From NCBI GenBank assembly GCA_963724985.1, contig CAVRWV010000008.1, forward strand, positions 186,001-250,000: a stretch of DNA of 64,000 nucleotides, written 5' to 3'. The position numbers and the translations under genes are program-made. Shown piece after piece: positions 1 through 8,160 of this stretch. This stretch comes from JAJPJE01 sp963724985. Its GTDB lineage: Bacteria; Acidobacteriota; Terriglobia; Terriglobales; Acidobacteriaceae. The notes under the pieces were generated by a model. That model saw only the letters and a list, made by a program, of their open reading frames with translations. It was not told where the DNA came from and made no database searches. Positions within the stretch are counted from its first letter, which is position 1; every line of letters starts with the position of its first letter.

Positions 1-456
1 CTGGATCTGGAAAGCGTTCCCGCCCAGAGCACCAGCGACATCAGCCATAACAACTACGATTTTGTTTTTCTTCAGCAGGAAAAGCTCGGCGACGTTCCCA
101 CTTACCTTTTAAGAATGATTCCGAAGCGCAAGGAGAAAGATCTGCTGAACGGCTTGGTTTGGGTTGACACCAGGACCTTCCGCATCCAGCGGATCGAGGG
201 CACACCGACCAAGAAGCCCTCGTGGTGGATCAAAAGTCTCTACATCACACTGCAATACACGGACCTGCACGGTCTGTGGCTGCCTACCTATATGAGAGCC
301 GGGGCGGCGGTCCGTGTGGCTGGGAGCTACCTCTTGACTGGCGAAGACGTCGCATTGCAGCTTTCTTCCTCCGCCGATACGAACGGCTCGCTGGAATCAG
401 AACCAAACTCTGCGCGTGCGCCTGTTCGGGGGTCACTCGATGCTCACGTTATGTAG
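1..456 (+). CDS. Outer-membrane lipoprotein-sorting-like protein, C-terminal part
   Basis: An open frame runs from the first base of the window, so the 5' end lies outside. The visible 151 residues (YLLRMIPKRKEKDLLNGLVW, then WVDTRTFRIQRIEG and LQYTDLHGLWLPTYM) have the beta-strand pattern of LolA/LolB-like outer-membrane lipoprotein-sorting proteins. The complete gene at 17802-18665 on the other strand has the same layout (a WVNGEDFAVTRLEAEP-type strand followed by a DFWLPAR-type strand), so I read both as one family. The family normally acts in the periplasm; the substrate is unknown. The end overlaps the next gene by 17 bases, which suggests coupling. Confidence 0.6.
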   Translation: MDLESVPAQSTSDISHNNYDFVFLQQEKLGDVPTYLLRMIPKRKEKDLLNGLVWVDTRTFRIQRIEGTPTKKPSWWIKSLYITLQYTDLHGLWLPTYMRAGAAVRVAGSYLLTGEDVALQLSSSADTNGSLESEPNSARAPVRGSLDAHVM

Positions 457-1360
457 AGAAGGAACGTGGACCACAATCAAACGGCTGCTGTCGACCATAT
501 ACAACGACGTTTATGACGAGCACCTCTTTGTATTCGCCGCGGGGCTCTCGTATTACCTGGTCCTCTCAACTTTTCCGCTGCTGATTGCGCTGGCGTTACT
601 GCTGAAGTATGTGCCCATTCCTCATCTGTTCGAAGGTTTTCTGAGCTTAATGGCCCGGCTCGTCCCCGGGAACGGAATGAGTTTGGTGCACAGCATCGTG
701 TCTGATGTCACGAGTCACAAACACGCCCACGTCCTCACGCTCGGGTTAGTGTTCACGGTCTGGACGGCGTCCAGCGGATTTGCCGCGATTATCGACGGGC
801 TTGATGTGGTTTATCGGGTCCGCGAAACTCGCCCGGTCTGGAAGACCAGGCCGCTTGCAATGGCACTGACGCTCGTCTCAGGATCTCTACTACTCTTGGC
901 CTTGGTGTTGATGATTGAAGGAACGCATTTTGGAGTCTGGGCTACAGGCAGGTTCCAACTCAACCCTGCTGCCCTTGCGACCTGGCGCTATCTGCGCTGG
1001 GGCATAGCAATTGCCTCTGCCATGTTCGCTGTAGAGCTGCTCTATCATTTCGGCCCTGATTTGAAACAGCGTTTTCGGGACAGCCTTCCCGGAGCAATTA
1101 TTGCAGTCATGAGCTGGATCGGATTGTCATATCTGCTGGCAAGTTACTTCCAACATTTCGATAGCCTCGATAACACGTATGGACCGCTAGGCGCCGCGAT
1201 TGGTTTGTATATCTGGTTTTATCTTTCCGGCCTCACCATACTGATAGGTGGAGAGATCAATGTTCTGCTTTGCCAATCACGAGCCCGGAGGACATTACGA
1301 TCGTCGTCCGTCGCTGACCCGATCGCCGAAACCCAGATCAACAATCGGAAGGCCGCATAA
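440..1360 (+). CDS. YihY/virulence factor BrkB family membrane protein
   Basis: 306 residues if started at ATG 440, which has GGGGG eight bases upstream; a GTG at 416 is an in-frame alternative. About six hydrophobic spans are visible, with the YihY/BrkB hallmarks: an N-terminal FAAGLSYYLVLSTFPLLIAL helix, then FTVWTASSGFAAIIDGLDVVY, and near the C-terminus LDNTYGPLGAAIGLYIWFYL followed by GGEIN. This is the normal length for the family, which sits in the inner membrane. Earlier names (ribonuclease BN, BrkB serum resistance) are not reliable functions, so its role stays open. It overlaps the preceding gene slightly and is probably co-transcribed with it. Confidence 0.9.
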   Translation: MLTLCREGTWTTIKRLLSTIYNDVYDEHLFVFAAGLSYYLVLSTFPLLIALALLLKYVPIPHLFEGFLSLMARLVPGNGMSLVHSIVSDVTSHKHAHVLTLGLVFTVWTASSGFAAIIDGLDVVYRVRETRPVWKTRPLAMALTLVSGSLLLLALVLMIEGTHFGVWATGRFQLNPAALATWRYLRWGIAIASAMFAVELLYHFGPDLKQRFRDSLPGAIIAVMSWIGLSYLLASYFQHFDSLDNTYGPLGAAIGLYIWFYLSGLTILIGGEINVLLCQSRARRTLRSSSVADPIAETQINNRKAA

Positions 1361-1449
1361 ACCTATCTTCGAGTTACGCACTAGCTGGCGGTCCGCCTGG
1401 AGTTGGCTCTTGCGGTTGCTTCTACACACGATCTGAAACTGCGGCGGCT

Positions 1450-1558
1450 TTGACAGGCCCTCGCAATCCGCATACTGTGAAGAATGAGCGAGTAGTTCCT
1501 TCCTCTTTCAGATCCTCTGAACTAAGTCAGTCTGTCTGGAGTACTCCTTCTTAGTCCA
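1450..1558 (+). promoter_or_regulatory. Promoter plus conserved leader, copy A
   Basis: TTGACA (1450-1455), 17-base spacer, TACTGT (1473-1478), then a leader shared with copies at 23690 and 27236. The leader holds a TCAGA-NNN-TCTGA hairpin, then CTAAG pairing with a downstream CTTAG. It reads into the DUF2934 gene at 1582, whose ribosome binding site AAGGAGGG lies just after it. Confidence 0.65.
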
Positions 1559-1581
1559 CTCCAACCCAAGGAGGGTGACCC

Positions 1582-1791
1582 ATGTACAACGCAAACGCAG
1601 CTAAGAATCCGAAGCTCAGTGTTCGTGTCGAACGAGGAACTGTTTCAACCATGCCAGCATCGGAGCCGTTTCCATCCCACGATTCGATCCGTGATCGTGC
1701 GTATGAACTTTACGAACGGCGCGGCCGTGAAAATGGTAGAGAACAGCAAGACTGGTTCACGGCCGAACATGAATTGCGTGTCCGGAAATAA
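1582..1791 (+). CDS. DUF2934 domain small protein
   Basis: 69 residues with a strong ribosome binding site (AAGGAGGG). Residues about 34-66 (SIRDRAYELYERRG, then an acidic/amide stretch and DWFTAEHEL) fit the DUF2934 helical motif common in short soluble proteins of soil acidobacteria and proteobacteria. No biochemical function is known. It is a single gene driven by promoter/leader copy A. Confidence 0.8.
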   Translation: MYNANAAKNPKLSVRVERGTVSTMPASEPFPSHDSIRDRAYELYERRGRENGREQQDWFTAEHELRVRK

Positions 1792-1950
1792 ACAAGGCGC
1801 TTGAAACAAGTCCGCTGGGACGATGCCGGCGGACTCCTGCCAAGAACGTCAGTTCCTTTCTCGCAAGTAAGCGATCCGAGTCGCTTAGCTCTTCTTAACG
1901 AATCACCGCCCAGTAATCCTCCGAACCTCTTTCGAATCGTGAATGTCAGG

Positions 1951-1994
1951 TGAGCGGTATTGCTCAGACACTCTTATGTTCTCCCAATTACTGT
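1951..1994 (+). promoter_or_regulatory. Crp/Fnr-type palindrome with -10 (site 1)
   Basis: TGAGCGGTATTGCTCA at 1951-1966, then TACTGT at 1989-1994, 23 bases past the palindrome. Its start codon is 78 bases further on (SYLF gene at 2072). Confidence 0.7.
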
Positions 1995-2071
1995 GAGAAG
2001 TGCCTCATGCGCTCCCAATGTGCATAAATCAAAATTCGTCGTGCAGAGGCAGAAGAAAAAAGGTGTGAAAC

Positions 2072-2770
2072 GTGAAAAGACTTATGTTGTTTGTTGCTTT
2101 ACTCAGTTTTGCCAGCCTGGGCTGGGCGGACTCAAACCGCGAATCATCAACCGATCGGCTGGACAATGCCGGCAAAGTGCTCAACGAGATCATGGCCGCG
2201 CCGGATAACGGCATACCGGAAGAAGTGCTGGAACACGCGAAGTGCATCGCGGTAGTACCGCACATGATTAAGGGTGGCTTCGTATTTGGTGCAGAGAATG
2301 GCAGAGGCGTAGCGACATGTCGCACTTTGACCGGATGGAGCGCACCAGCGTTCTTTGCCATCACTGGCGGCAGCTGGGGATTGCAGATTGGCGTCGAGGG
2401 CGTGGACCTGGTCATGATTATCCAGAATGACAAAGGCATGCAGCAGTTGCTGGCAAGCAAGTTCCAACTCGGAGCGGATGCCTCGGCGGCGGCAGGACCA
2501 GTCGGAAGACATGCTTCTGCCGAAACGAATTGGAAACTCGAAACAGAAATTCTGACTTACTCTCGCGCCAAGGGTGCCTTTGCAGGTCTGGCGTTGAATG
2601 GCGCTTCGGTTCGACGGGACGATGATTCCATGCAGGCCATTTACGGGCACCATGTCACCACTCGGTCAGTACTGCTGGGGCAAGTAGCAACACCAGCGTC
2701 GGCCGAAGCGTTCCTGAAAGCAGTCAGAGGCGCAAAGGCGCAGGCCATAGCAGAAGCTAAAAAAGAGTAG
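2072..2770 (+). CDS. Lipid-binding SYLF domain (Ysc84-like) secreted protein
   Basis: 232 residues from GTG 2072. Residues 1-19 form a signal peptide (MKRLMLFVALLSFASLGWA). The rest matches the SYLF/Ysc84 fold: CIAVVPHMIKGGFVFGAENG, SAPAFFAITGGSWGLQIG, and DLVMIIQNDKGMQQLL. In eukaryotes SYLF domains bind phosphoinositides; the bacterial secreted forms have no settled role. Site 1 lies upstream and a hairpin closes the unit. It begins a run of envelope and small-membrane genes. Confidence 0.88.
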   Translation: MKRLMLFVALLSFASLGWADSNRESSTDRLDNAGKVLNEIMAAPDNGIPEEVLEHAKCIAVVPHMIKGGFVFGAENGRGVATCRTLTGWSAPAFFAITGGSWGLQIGVEGVDLVMIIQNDKGMQQLLASKFQLGADASAAAGPVGRHASAETNWKLETEILTYSRAKGAFAGLALNGASVRRDDDSMQAIYGHHVTTRSVLLGQVATPASAEAFLKAVRGAKAQAIAEAKKE

Positions 2771-2789
2771 CTGGTTAATACGCACGTGC

Positions 2790-2820
2790 GCACCCGAGAA
2801 GAATTTCAGTTCTCGGGTGC
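2790..2820 (+). terminator. Perfect 11-bp hairpin after the SYLF gene
   Basis: GCACCCGAGAA (2790-2800), 9-base loop, TTCTCGGGTGC (2810-2820). There is no U-tract, so it may protect mRNA ends or attenuate between the SYLF and lmo0937 genes rather than act as a full terminator. Confidence 0.6.
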
Positions 2821-2847
2821 TAACGACGCGCAGAGAAGGGACCTATT

Positions 2848-2997
2848 ATGCTTTGGACAGTTTTTGCGATCGTGCTGCTGCTGTGGCTTCTGGGCTTCAG
2901 TTTTCATATCGCCGCTGGCCTGATCCATCTTCTATTAGTGGCTGCACTGGCGATCTTGATCTTTAACCTGGTGATCGGCCATCGGCACGCGGTGTGA
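2848..2997 (+). CDS. lmo0937 family small membrane protein
   Basis: 49 residues, read directly from the DNA. It opens MLWTVFAIVLLLWLLGF and continues with a second hydrophobic span ending in VIGHRHAV. The two-helix hairpin and the MLWT start match the lmo0937 family, tiny inner-membrane proteins of unknown function often found with envelope-stress genes. A good ribosome binding site (AGAAGGGA) lies 7 bases upstream. Confidence 0.8.
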   Translation: MLWTVFAIVLLLWLLGFSFHIAAGLIHLLLVAALAILIFNLVIGHRHAV

Positions 2998-3058
2998 AAC
3001 ACATGATCGATGAATGTGATCCATCGAGATACGAGCCTCAAACTCAATTCATGCAGAG

Positions 3059-3101
3059 TGAGCTATGTAGCTCAGACACGAAAATCCACATGTGTCATTC
3101 T
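3059..3101 (+). promoter_or_regulatory. Crp/Fnr-type palindrome with -10 (site 2)
   Basis: TGAGCTATGTAGCTCA (3059-3074) and CATTCT (3096-3101), spacing 22. This is the only structure seen in the 342-base gap 2998-3339. Transcription from here would give a leader of about 230 bases before the gene at 3340. Confidence 0.65.
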
Positions 3102-3339
3102 TTGTTCTCCTGAGTGTGTGGACAGAGCGGCGACCGCTGATTCGTAGACTCTTTCTTAGGTCCGGGCCGCCGATCGAAGCAAACCACCAACATCCAGCCA
3201 ATTGGAATTCTTTATCCGTGTGTATGCCGCGGCACCTCGCGGCGGATCACGATTCGGCCTTGTCTCGAACAGAAACTCAGGGCAACACCTCCAGGCGGAT
3301 GAGAGGAGTTAGCCCGGAAGAAAAGGAAGGCCAAAGATC

Positions 3340-3531
3340 ATGCCTCTAATTCAAGTTCTCGAAGTACTGGTTGTGGTGGGAATCCTGCTGTGGCTGGTGA
3401 ATCGCTTCATCCCAATGCAGGGGACCATCAAGTCAATTTTGAACGGCGTCGTCGTGATTGCCGTGGTTCTGTGGATTCTCAACATTTTCGGACTCTTCCA
3501 TTCGCTCGCGAAGATCCACGTTGGAAGTTGA
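3340..3531 (+). CDS. Thivi_2564 family small membrane protein
   Basis: 63 residues with two transmembrane helices around a short polar turn (VVVGILLWLVNRFIPMQGTI and VVVIAVVLWILNIFGLF). The NRFIPMQG turn is characteristic of the Thivi_2564 family. Inner-membrane; function unknown. It sits between another tiny membrane protein and an OmpA protein, so an envelope role is likely. Confidence 0.8.
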   Translation: MPLIQVLEVLVVVGILLWLVNRFIPMQGTIKSILNGVVVIAVVLWILNIFGLFHSLAKIHVGS

Positions 3532-3619
3532 TGGATCGCGGCGAAGTACCCCGCGCCACGCCGAACGCAAAGAGAGTAGCAAAACGTAACACAGCACACA
3601 TTAGTTATAGGGAGACAAA

Positions 3620-5161
3620 TTGAAAATTAAGCTGTTGTTAGCGGCAGTAATCGCACTGAGCTTGAGCGTACTAGCGCAGACGAATGCTCAAACCACCACC
3701 ACTCTTGAACCACTGGCGCCGACGCCGACATTCCACGTCACCGTGGTCAGTCGCAGCGTGCAGGCGGTCAATTACCAGCATCGCAGCGGGGCTACGAAAC
3801 TGAACTTTGCGGGAACGGATCTGATGCCTGCCGCCCGCGGGCAAGCCAAGGTGGAAAGCAAGAAAGGCTACATCGAGATCCAGGTGGAATTCGCCAATTT
3901 CGAGCGGCCCACAACTTTCGGCGGTGAATATCTCACCTACATTCTGTGGGCGATTTCGCCGGAAGGTCGTGCACAGAACCTCGGCGAAATACTGGTGGGC
4001 AACAACCATCGCAGCAAGCTCGACGTAACCACGGATCTGCAGGCATTCGCTTTGGTAGTCACTGCGGAACCTTATTATGCGGTGCGTGAGCCGAGCAACG
4101 TCGTGGTGCTGGAAAACGTCGTTCGTGCCGATACGAAGGGAACAACCGAGGCACTCAGCGCCAAACATGACTTCCTTGAACGTGGCGGCTACATCCCAAC
4201 CGGCTACAAATTTGATCCCGTGGTTCTGAATGCAAAGTTGCCGTTGGAGTTCTTCGAAGCGCGGAATGCGGTCCGCATCGCTCAATCGGAAGGAGCTGAG
4301 CAGTACGCCAGCGCCAGTTATCAGCACTCGGTTGAGTTAATGAACAATACCGATGAATTAGCGACAAAGGATCACATCGACCGAAAGCCGCTGATCGCTG
4401 TCGCTCGCGAGACGGTTCAGACCGCAGAAGATTCCCGCGCGATCGCAGTCAAGAAGATTGACGAACAGCGCCAGGCAAGTGAACTTCAGGCTTCGGCAGA
4501 CGCACAGGCGAAAGCGCAAGATCAGGCCAATGACGCCATCCGGCAGAAGGAAAAGGCGCAATCCGATATGGCTGCAAATCAAGCGGCTATGGCCTCAAAC
4601 CAAGCAGCATCAGCCGCGGCGGTTAGCGCGGCTCAGGCCGATGCCGACCAATCCCGGTTAGTCGCGGAGCAGGCACAGCAGAGAGCACAACAGTCGGAAA
4701 ACGACAAAACAGCCATGCGCGCTCGGCTCTCCGAACAGTTGAACACGATTCTTCAGACTCGCGACAGCGCACGCGGACTCATCGTCAACATGTCTGATGT
4801 GTTGTTCGACACCGGAAGATATTCCTTGAAGCCGGGCGCACGGGAGAAACTGGCGAAGGTTGCTGGGATTCTGCTCGCATATCCTGGCCTCAACATCGCA
4901 GTCGGTGGGTACACGGACAATGTAGGCAGCGACAAAATGAATCAAACGCTATCCGAAAGCCGCGCCAGCGCGGTACGTGACTATCTGGTGGAAGAAGGCG
5001 TAGCGGCTGATGCAGTCAGCGCAAGAGGTTTCGGCAACACCTTGCCGGTAGCCTCCAACAATAACTCCGCCGGCCGGCAGCAGAACCGACGGGTAGAGCT
5101 TCTCGTATCCGGCGACGCCATTGGCAACCCGGCTAACGCGACAACAGGGAGCTTGCGTTAA
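3620..5161 (+). CDS. OmpA family protein with long coiled-coil stalk
   Basis: 513 residues from TTG 3620 (AGGGAG upstream). Signal peptide at 1-24. Residues about 30-190 form a beta-rich region with no assignment. Residues about 225-395 are Ala/Gln/Glu-rich heptads, a long coiled coil with a DUF4398-like composition. Residues about 395-500 form an OmpA peptidoglycan-binding domain: DVLFDTGRYSLKPGAR, GGYTDNVGSDKMNQTLSESR, RGFGNTLPVASN and NRRVELLVSG. It probably tethers the outer membrane or a surface layer to peptidoglycan across the periplasm. Confidence 0.9.
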   Translation: MKIKLLLAAVIALSLSVLAQTNAQTTTTLEPLAPTPTFHVTVVSRSVQAVNYQHRSGATKLNFAGTDLMPAARGQAKVESKKGYIEIQVEFANFERPTTFGGEYLTYILWAISPEGRAQNLGEILVGNNHRSKLDVTTDLQAFALVVTAEPYYAVREPSNVVVLENVVRADTKGTTEALSAKHDFLERGGYIPTGYKFDPVVLNAKLPLEFFEARNAVRIAQSEGAEQYASASYQHSVELMNNTDELATKDHIDRKPLIAVARETVQTAEDSRAIAVKKIDEQRQASELQASADAQAKAQDQANDAIRQKEKAQSDMAANQAAMASNQAASAAAVSAAQADADQSRLVAEQAQQRAQQSENDKTAMRARLSEQLNTILQTRDSARGLIVNMSDVLFDTGRYSLKPGAREKLAKVAGILLAYPGLNIAVGGYTDNVGSDKMNQTLSESRASAVRDYLVEEGVAADAVSARGFGNTLPVASNNNSAGRQQNRRVELLVSGDAIGNPANATTGSLR

Positions 5162-5198
5162 CAGTGGTGATCTACCAGCACTTTTTGAGGTATCACGT

Positions 5199-6059
5199 AT
5201 GAAAGTAATCGGAATTACAACCGCCGCCGTTTTGTCTTTGATTCTTGGAATCGCTGCTCCTGCCAATGGACAGGAGCAGCAGGGCGAAAAGCAGGACCAC
5301 AAAAATCAGCAAGAGCATGCCCAGCAAAGCAAGCCCGAACAACAGCATCAAGACCACAATAACCAGCAGCAACATGCTCAGCAACAACAGCAACAGGATC
5401 ACAACGATCGGCAGCAGCATGCCCAGCAACAACCGCAACCGAACCAGAACAAGCAGTCAGCGCAGCATTCCCAACAGCAGGAGCAACGGGATCACAATAA
5501 CCAGCAACAGCATGCTCAGCAGCAACAACAGAACCACGACCAGCAACAGCATGCTCAGCAACAGCATGCTCAGCAACAGCAACAGAACCACGACCAGCGA
5601 CAGCATGCTCAACAACAAGAGCAGCAGAACCACAACAAGAGCCAGTCGCAATACGCCCAGCAGCAGCGGGGAAATGAACAACACCACAGTCAGCAACAGC
5701 AGCGAGTCGCGCAGAGCGCCTGGCAGCAGCATCGCTCAGGAAACTGGCAGTCGGACCACCGCTCCTGGCAACAGCGTGGTGGTTATCACGGCTACCGCAT
5801 CCCTGATGACCGGTTCCGTGGATCCTTCGGACCAGATCATGGGTTCCGAATTTACGGCCAGCCATTCCAGGTTGTGGGCGGATATCCCCGCTTCCAGTAC
5901 GGTGGCTATTGGTTCAGTGTTGTTGATCCGTGGCCAGAATATTGGGCGAATAACTGGTACGACACCGACGACGTTTATGTCACTTACGTCGACAACGGCT
6001 ATTACCTGTACAACAGCCGTTATCCGTCAGTTGGGATTGCGATCAGCATCTCGCTGTAA
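5199..6059 (+). CDS. Secreted Gln/His-rich low-complexity protein
   Basis: 286 residues from ATG 5199. Signal peptide at about 1-24 (ITTAAVLSLILGIAAPANG). Residues about 25-190 are imperfect repeats of QQHAQQQQQ-(D/N)H, very rich in Gln, His and Asn. The C-terminal about 85 residues are aromatic and glycine-rich (GYPRFQYGGYWFSVVDPWPE, then a YDTDDVYVTYVDNGYYLYN stretch), resembling periplasmic YxW/GYWF tail domains. His-rich repeats suggest metal binding or a gel-like matrix; that is inference. Long open frames on both strands here are shadows of the CAG/CAA repeats. Confidence 0.75.
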   Translation: MKVIGITTAAVLSLILGIAAPANGQEQQGEKQDHKNQQEHAQQSKPEQQHQDHNNQQQHAQQQQQQDHNDRQQHAQQQPQPNQNKQSAQHSQQQEQRDHNNQQQHAQQQQQNHDQQQHAQQQHAQQQQQNHDQRQHAQQQEQQNHNKSQSQYAQQQRGNEQHHSQQQQRVAQSAWQQHRSGNWQSDHRSWQQRGGYHGYRIPDDRFRGSFGPDHGFRIYGQPFQVVGGYPRFQYGGYWFSVVDPWPEYWANNWYDTDDVYVTYVDNGYYLYNSRYPSVGIAISISL

Positions 6060-6073
6060 TCGCGTTAACCGCG

Positions 6074-6095
6074 TGCAGCCTCGCGAGAGGCTGCA
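6074..6095 (+). terminator. 9-bp hairpin with GCGA tetraloop
   Basis: TGCAGCCTC (6074-6082), loop GCGA, GAGGCTGCA (6087-6095). It lies between the Gln/His-rich gene and the DUF3309 gene. There is no U-tract, so it is probably a stability or processing hairpin. Confidence 0.5.
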
Positions 6096-6133
6096 TGCGA
6101 AGGTAAATCTTTCTATGGAAGAAGGGGTGAGGG

Positions 6134-6289
6134 ATGCTCGGAACCATATTAATCGTGATTCTAATCTTGGCATTGTGTGGTGCGTTGCCACGGTGGTCGC
6201 ACAGCAGAAGCTGGGGCTACTACCCGAGTGGAGGATTGGGACTGGTCCTCTTGATCGTCGTCATTTTGCTGGTTCTCGGCCGGATCTGA
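6134..6289 (+). CDS. DUF3309 family small membrane protein
   Basis: 51 residues read from the DNA: MLGTILIVILILALCGALPR, then a Ser/Tyr/Trp turn (SWGYYPSGGLG) and a second helix ending LLVLGRI. This is the DUF3309 pattern of two helices around an aromatic Gly-rich loop. Ribosome binding site GGGGTGAGGG overlaps the preceding bases. It ends 3 bases before the next gene. Function unknown. Confidence 0.8.
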   Translation: MLGTILIVILILALCGALPRWSHSRSWGYYPSGGLGLVLLIVVILLVLGRI

Positions 6290-6292
6290 ATC

Positions 6293-7615
6293 ATGCGCGA
6301 TCCACTCACATCTGCGCGCGCCACACTCCAATGTCGGCGTCTGTTTGTTGTTCGTGCGATCGCCGTCCTACTTGCAGTGCTCATGTGCACTGGGGTGCTG
6401 TCCGCATATTCAGTTCTGACTCACGAAGAGATCGTGGATCTGCTGTGGGCGGATGAAATCCAACCTCTCCTGCTGAAGCGATATCCGGGACTCTCGCAAG
6501 ATCAGATCCGGGAAGCTCATGCCTATGCCTACGGAGGCGCCGTCATACAGGACCTCGGCTACTACCCTTTCGGCAGTAAGGAATTCAGTGACCTGGTGCA
6601 TTACGTACGAAGCGGGGACTTCGTTCACGAACTGCTTCTGGAAAGCCAGGACGTCGACGAGTATGCCTTTGCGCTCGGAGCCTTATCGCACTATGCGGCG
6701 GACATCGCCGGTCATCCGGCCGTGAACGAATCCGTCGCGATCGAGTATCCAAAGCTACGGGCGAAATATGGCAAATCAGTTCGCTACGCCCAAGACAAGA
6801 CAGCGCATTTGAAAACGGAGTTTGGGTTCGACACGGTGCAGGTGGCGAAGAATCGTTATGCCTCTCAGCAATATCACGATTTCATCGGATTCCAGGTATC
6901 CAAACCTTTGTTGGAGCGCGTCTTTCCGGTTGTGTATGGAGTGGAATTGAAAGACGTGCTTACCCACGAGGATATGGCAGTCGGTTCTTACCGCTTCGCC
7001 GTCAGCCGGTTGATTCCGCAAATGACCGAAGTCGCATTGCAGACTCACAAGAAGGAACTGATGCGCGAAACGCCGGACTTCGCGAAAAAGAAGTTCCTGT
7101 ACCGCCTTTCGCGCTCTGACTATGAGAAGCAGTGGGGGAAGGACTACGTGAAACCCGGTTTCGGTACGCGCGTCTTATCAACATTCCTGAGATACATGCC
7201 GAAAGCGGGTCCCTTCAAGAAGTTAGCCTTCAATAGCCCAACTCCGCAAACGGAAGACCTGTACATCAAGAGCATTAACACTACCGTCGATCAATATCGC
7301 GTCTTCCTTGAACAAGTGCGCACCGATTCGATTGTCCTTCCAAATTGCGATCTCGATAGCGGCAAAAGAACCGAAGCAGCGGAATATTCACTGACCGATG
7401 ATGCCTACGCAAAGCTGTTGGCTCAGTTGTCAGAGCGGAAGTTCGATCGAGCGACCACGGAACTGCGCGCGAACATATTGCAGTTCTATTCCGACCTCTC
7501 ATTGCCGATCGAGACGAAAAGGGATCAGGTTCGGTGGGAAGGTGTGCTTTCGTCGCTTGACCAGTTAAAGGCTATTTCACCGGGGCCGACTGTCGCGGCC
7601 AGCCCTGCACGGTAA
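6293..7615 (+). CDS. Zinc-dependent phospholipase C-like secreted protein
   Basis: 440 residues. An N-terminal hydrophobic export signal lies at residues 20-40 (AIAVLLAVLMCTGVLSAYS). The body has the His/Asp pattern of the zinc-dependent phospholipase C/S1-P1 fold: SVLTHEEIVDLLW near the start, DLGYYPFG, DLVHYVRSGDF, and FALGALSHYAADIAGHPAVN. These histidines would bind the trinuclear zinc site. The predicted reaction is hydrolysis of phospholipid or another phosphodiester in the periplasm; the substrate is not certain. It starts just after the DUF3309 stop, so the two are probably co-transcribed. Confidence 0.82.
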   Translation: MRDPLTSARATLQCRRLFVVRAIAVLLAVLMCTGVLSAYSVLTHEEIVDLLWADEIQPLLLKRYPGLSQDQIREAHAYAYGGAVIQDLGYYPFGSKEFSDLVHYVRSGDFVHELLLESQDVDEYAFALGALSHYAADIAGHPAVNESVAIEYPKLRAKYGKSVRYAQDKTAHLKTEFGFDTVQVAKNRYASQQYHDFIGFQVSKPLLERVFPVVYGVELKDVLTHEDMAVGSYRFAVSRLIPQMTEVALQTHKKELMRETPDFAKKKFLYRLSRSDYEKQWGKDYVKPGFGTRVLSTFLRYMPKAGPFKKLAFNSPTPQTEDLYIKSINTTVDQYRVFLEQVRTDSIVLPNCDLDSGKRTEAAEYSLTDDAYAKLLAQLSERKFDRATTELRANILQFYSDLSLPIETKRDQVRWEGVLSSLDQLKAISPGPTVAASPAR

Positions 7616-7632
7616 AGCCGGAGCGCCGGCGA

Positions 7633-7854
7633 ATGCCTGAAAGATATCCAATGAAACCTGCCCCCCGGCTTAAAGATGACTTCATCTTGAACGAAAAAGA
7701 CTACCAGGTCTGCAAGACCTGGCTTGATGACGCAAACGCGGAAACCATCCTCCATCCCTTGGGAAACCGCGAGCTCGAAGAGCAACGACAGCACATCAAG
7801 AGCTTAATCGCCGAATATGAGCAAAACTGGCGAAACCGAAATAAGAACGGCTGA
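7633..7854 (+). CDS. Small hypothetical protein
   Basis: 73 charged, mostly helical residues (NEKDYQVCKTWLDDANAETI, EQRQHIKSLIAEYEQNW). No family recognised. It is 15 bases downstream of the phospholipase gene and in the same direction. ATG 7651 is an alternative start. Confidence 0.5.
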   Translation: MPERYPMKPAPRLKDDFILNEKDYQVCKTWLDDANAETILHPLGNRELEEQRQHIKSLIAEYEQNWRNRNKNG

Positions 7855-7862
7855 GAATCCGA

Positions 7863-8045
7863 CTACTGCTTTTCGGGAGCGATCATCTTCCTGAAGAATT
7901 CTGATGCCCAGTTCTTGTGCTTCTGGCTGGGATGAACGTCTAGCTCGGTGAACGTCGGCAATACGGCATCGCAGAACGGGCAAGGGGCCGGCTTAGGTAT
8001 AACCGCTGTGCTGTAAGCCTTCACGATTAACATACTTTCGACCAT
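7863..8045 (-). CDS. Small C2H2-type zinc-finger-like protein
   Basis: About 60 residues if begun at ATG 8045; the open frame runs further upstream without good signals. It holds CPFCDAVLPTFTELDVH followed by a second His five residues later, a C-x2-C ... H-x4-H arrangement able to bind one zinc. It ends FRKMIAPEKQ. No ribosome binding site stands out, so the start is uncertain. It lies convergent with the gene at 7633 and downstream of the receiver-like gene. Confidence 0.45.
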   Translation of the reverse strand: MVESMLIVKAYSTAVIPKPAPCPFCDAVLPTFTELDVHPSQKHKNWASEFFRKMIAPEKQ

Positions 8046-8160
8046 AGCAGAGATTGTGGAAGTATGTCGGTCGCCTGAGTCGCCGTTCAGTGTCGAAATG
8101 ACTTGACACGCAGGGATAATCGCCTGTGCCCGCAGTCCGGGCACAGGTTTGTCAGTTGCA

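Noticed and set aside
2998..3339. 85-codon frame at 3092-3349
   Set aside because: No ribosome binding site or family, and it overlaps the Thivi_2564 gene start.
5215..5865. Long minus-strand and alternative-frame ORFs over the Gln/His-rich gene
   Set aside because: They arise from CAG/CAA-type repeats read in other frames (poly-Leu, poly-Val, poly-Ser/Asn); no ribosome binding sites or families.
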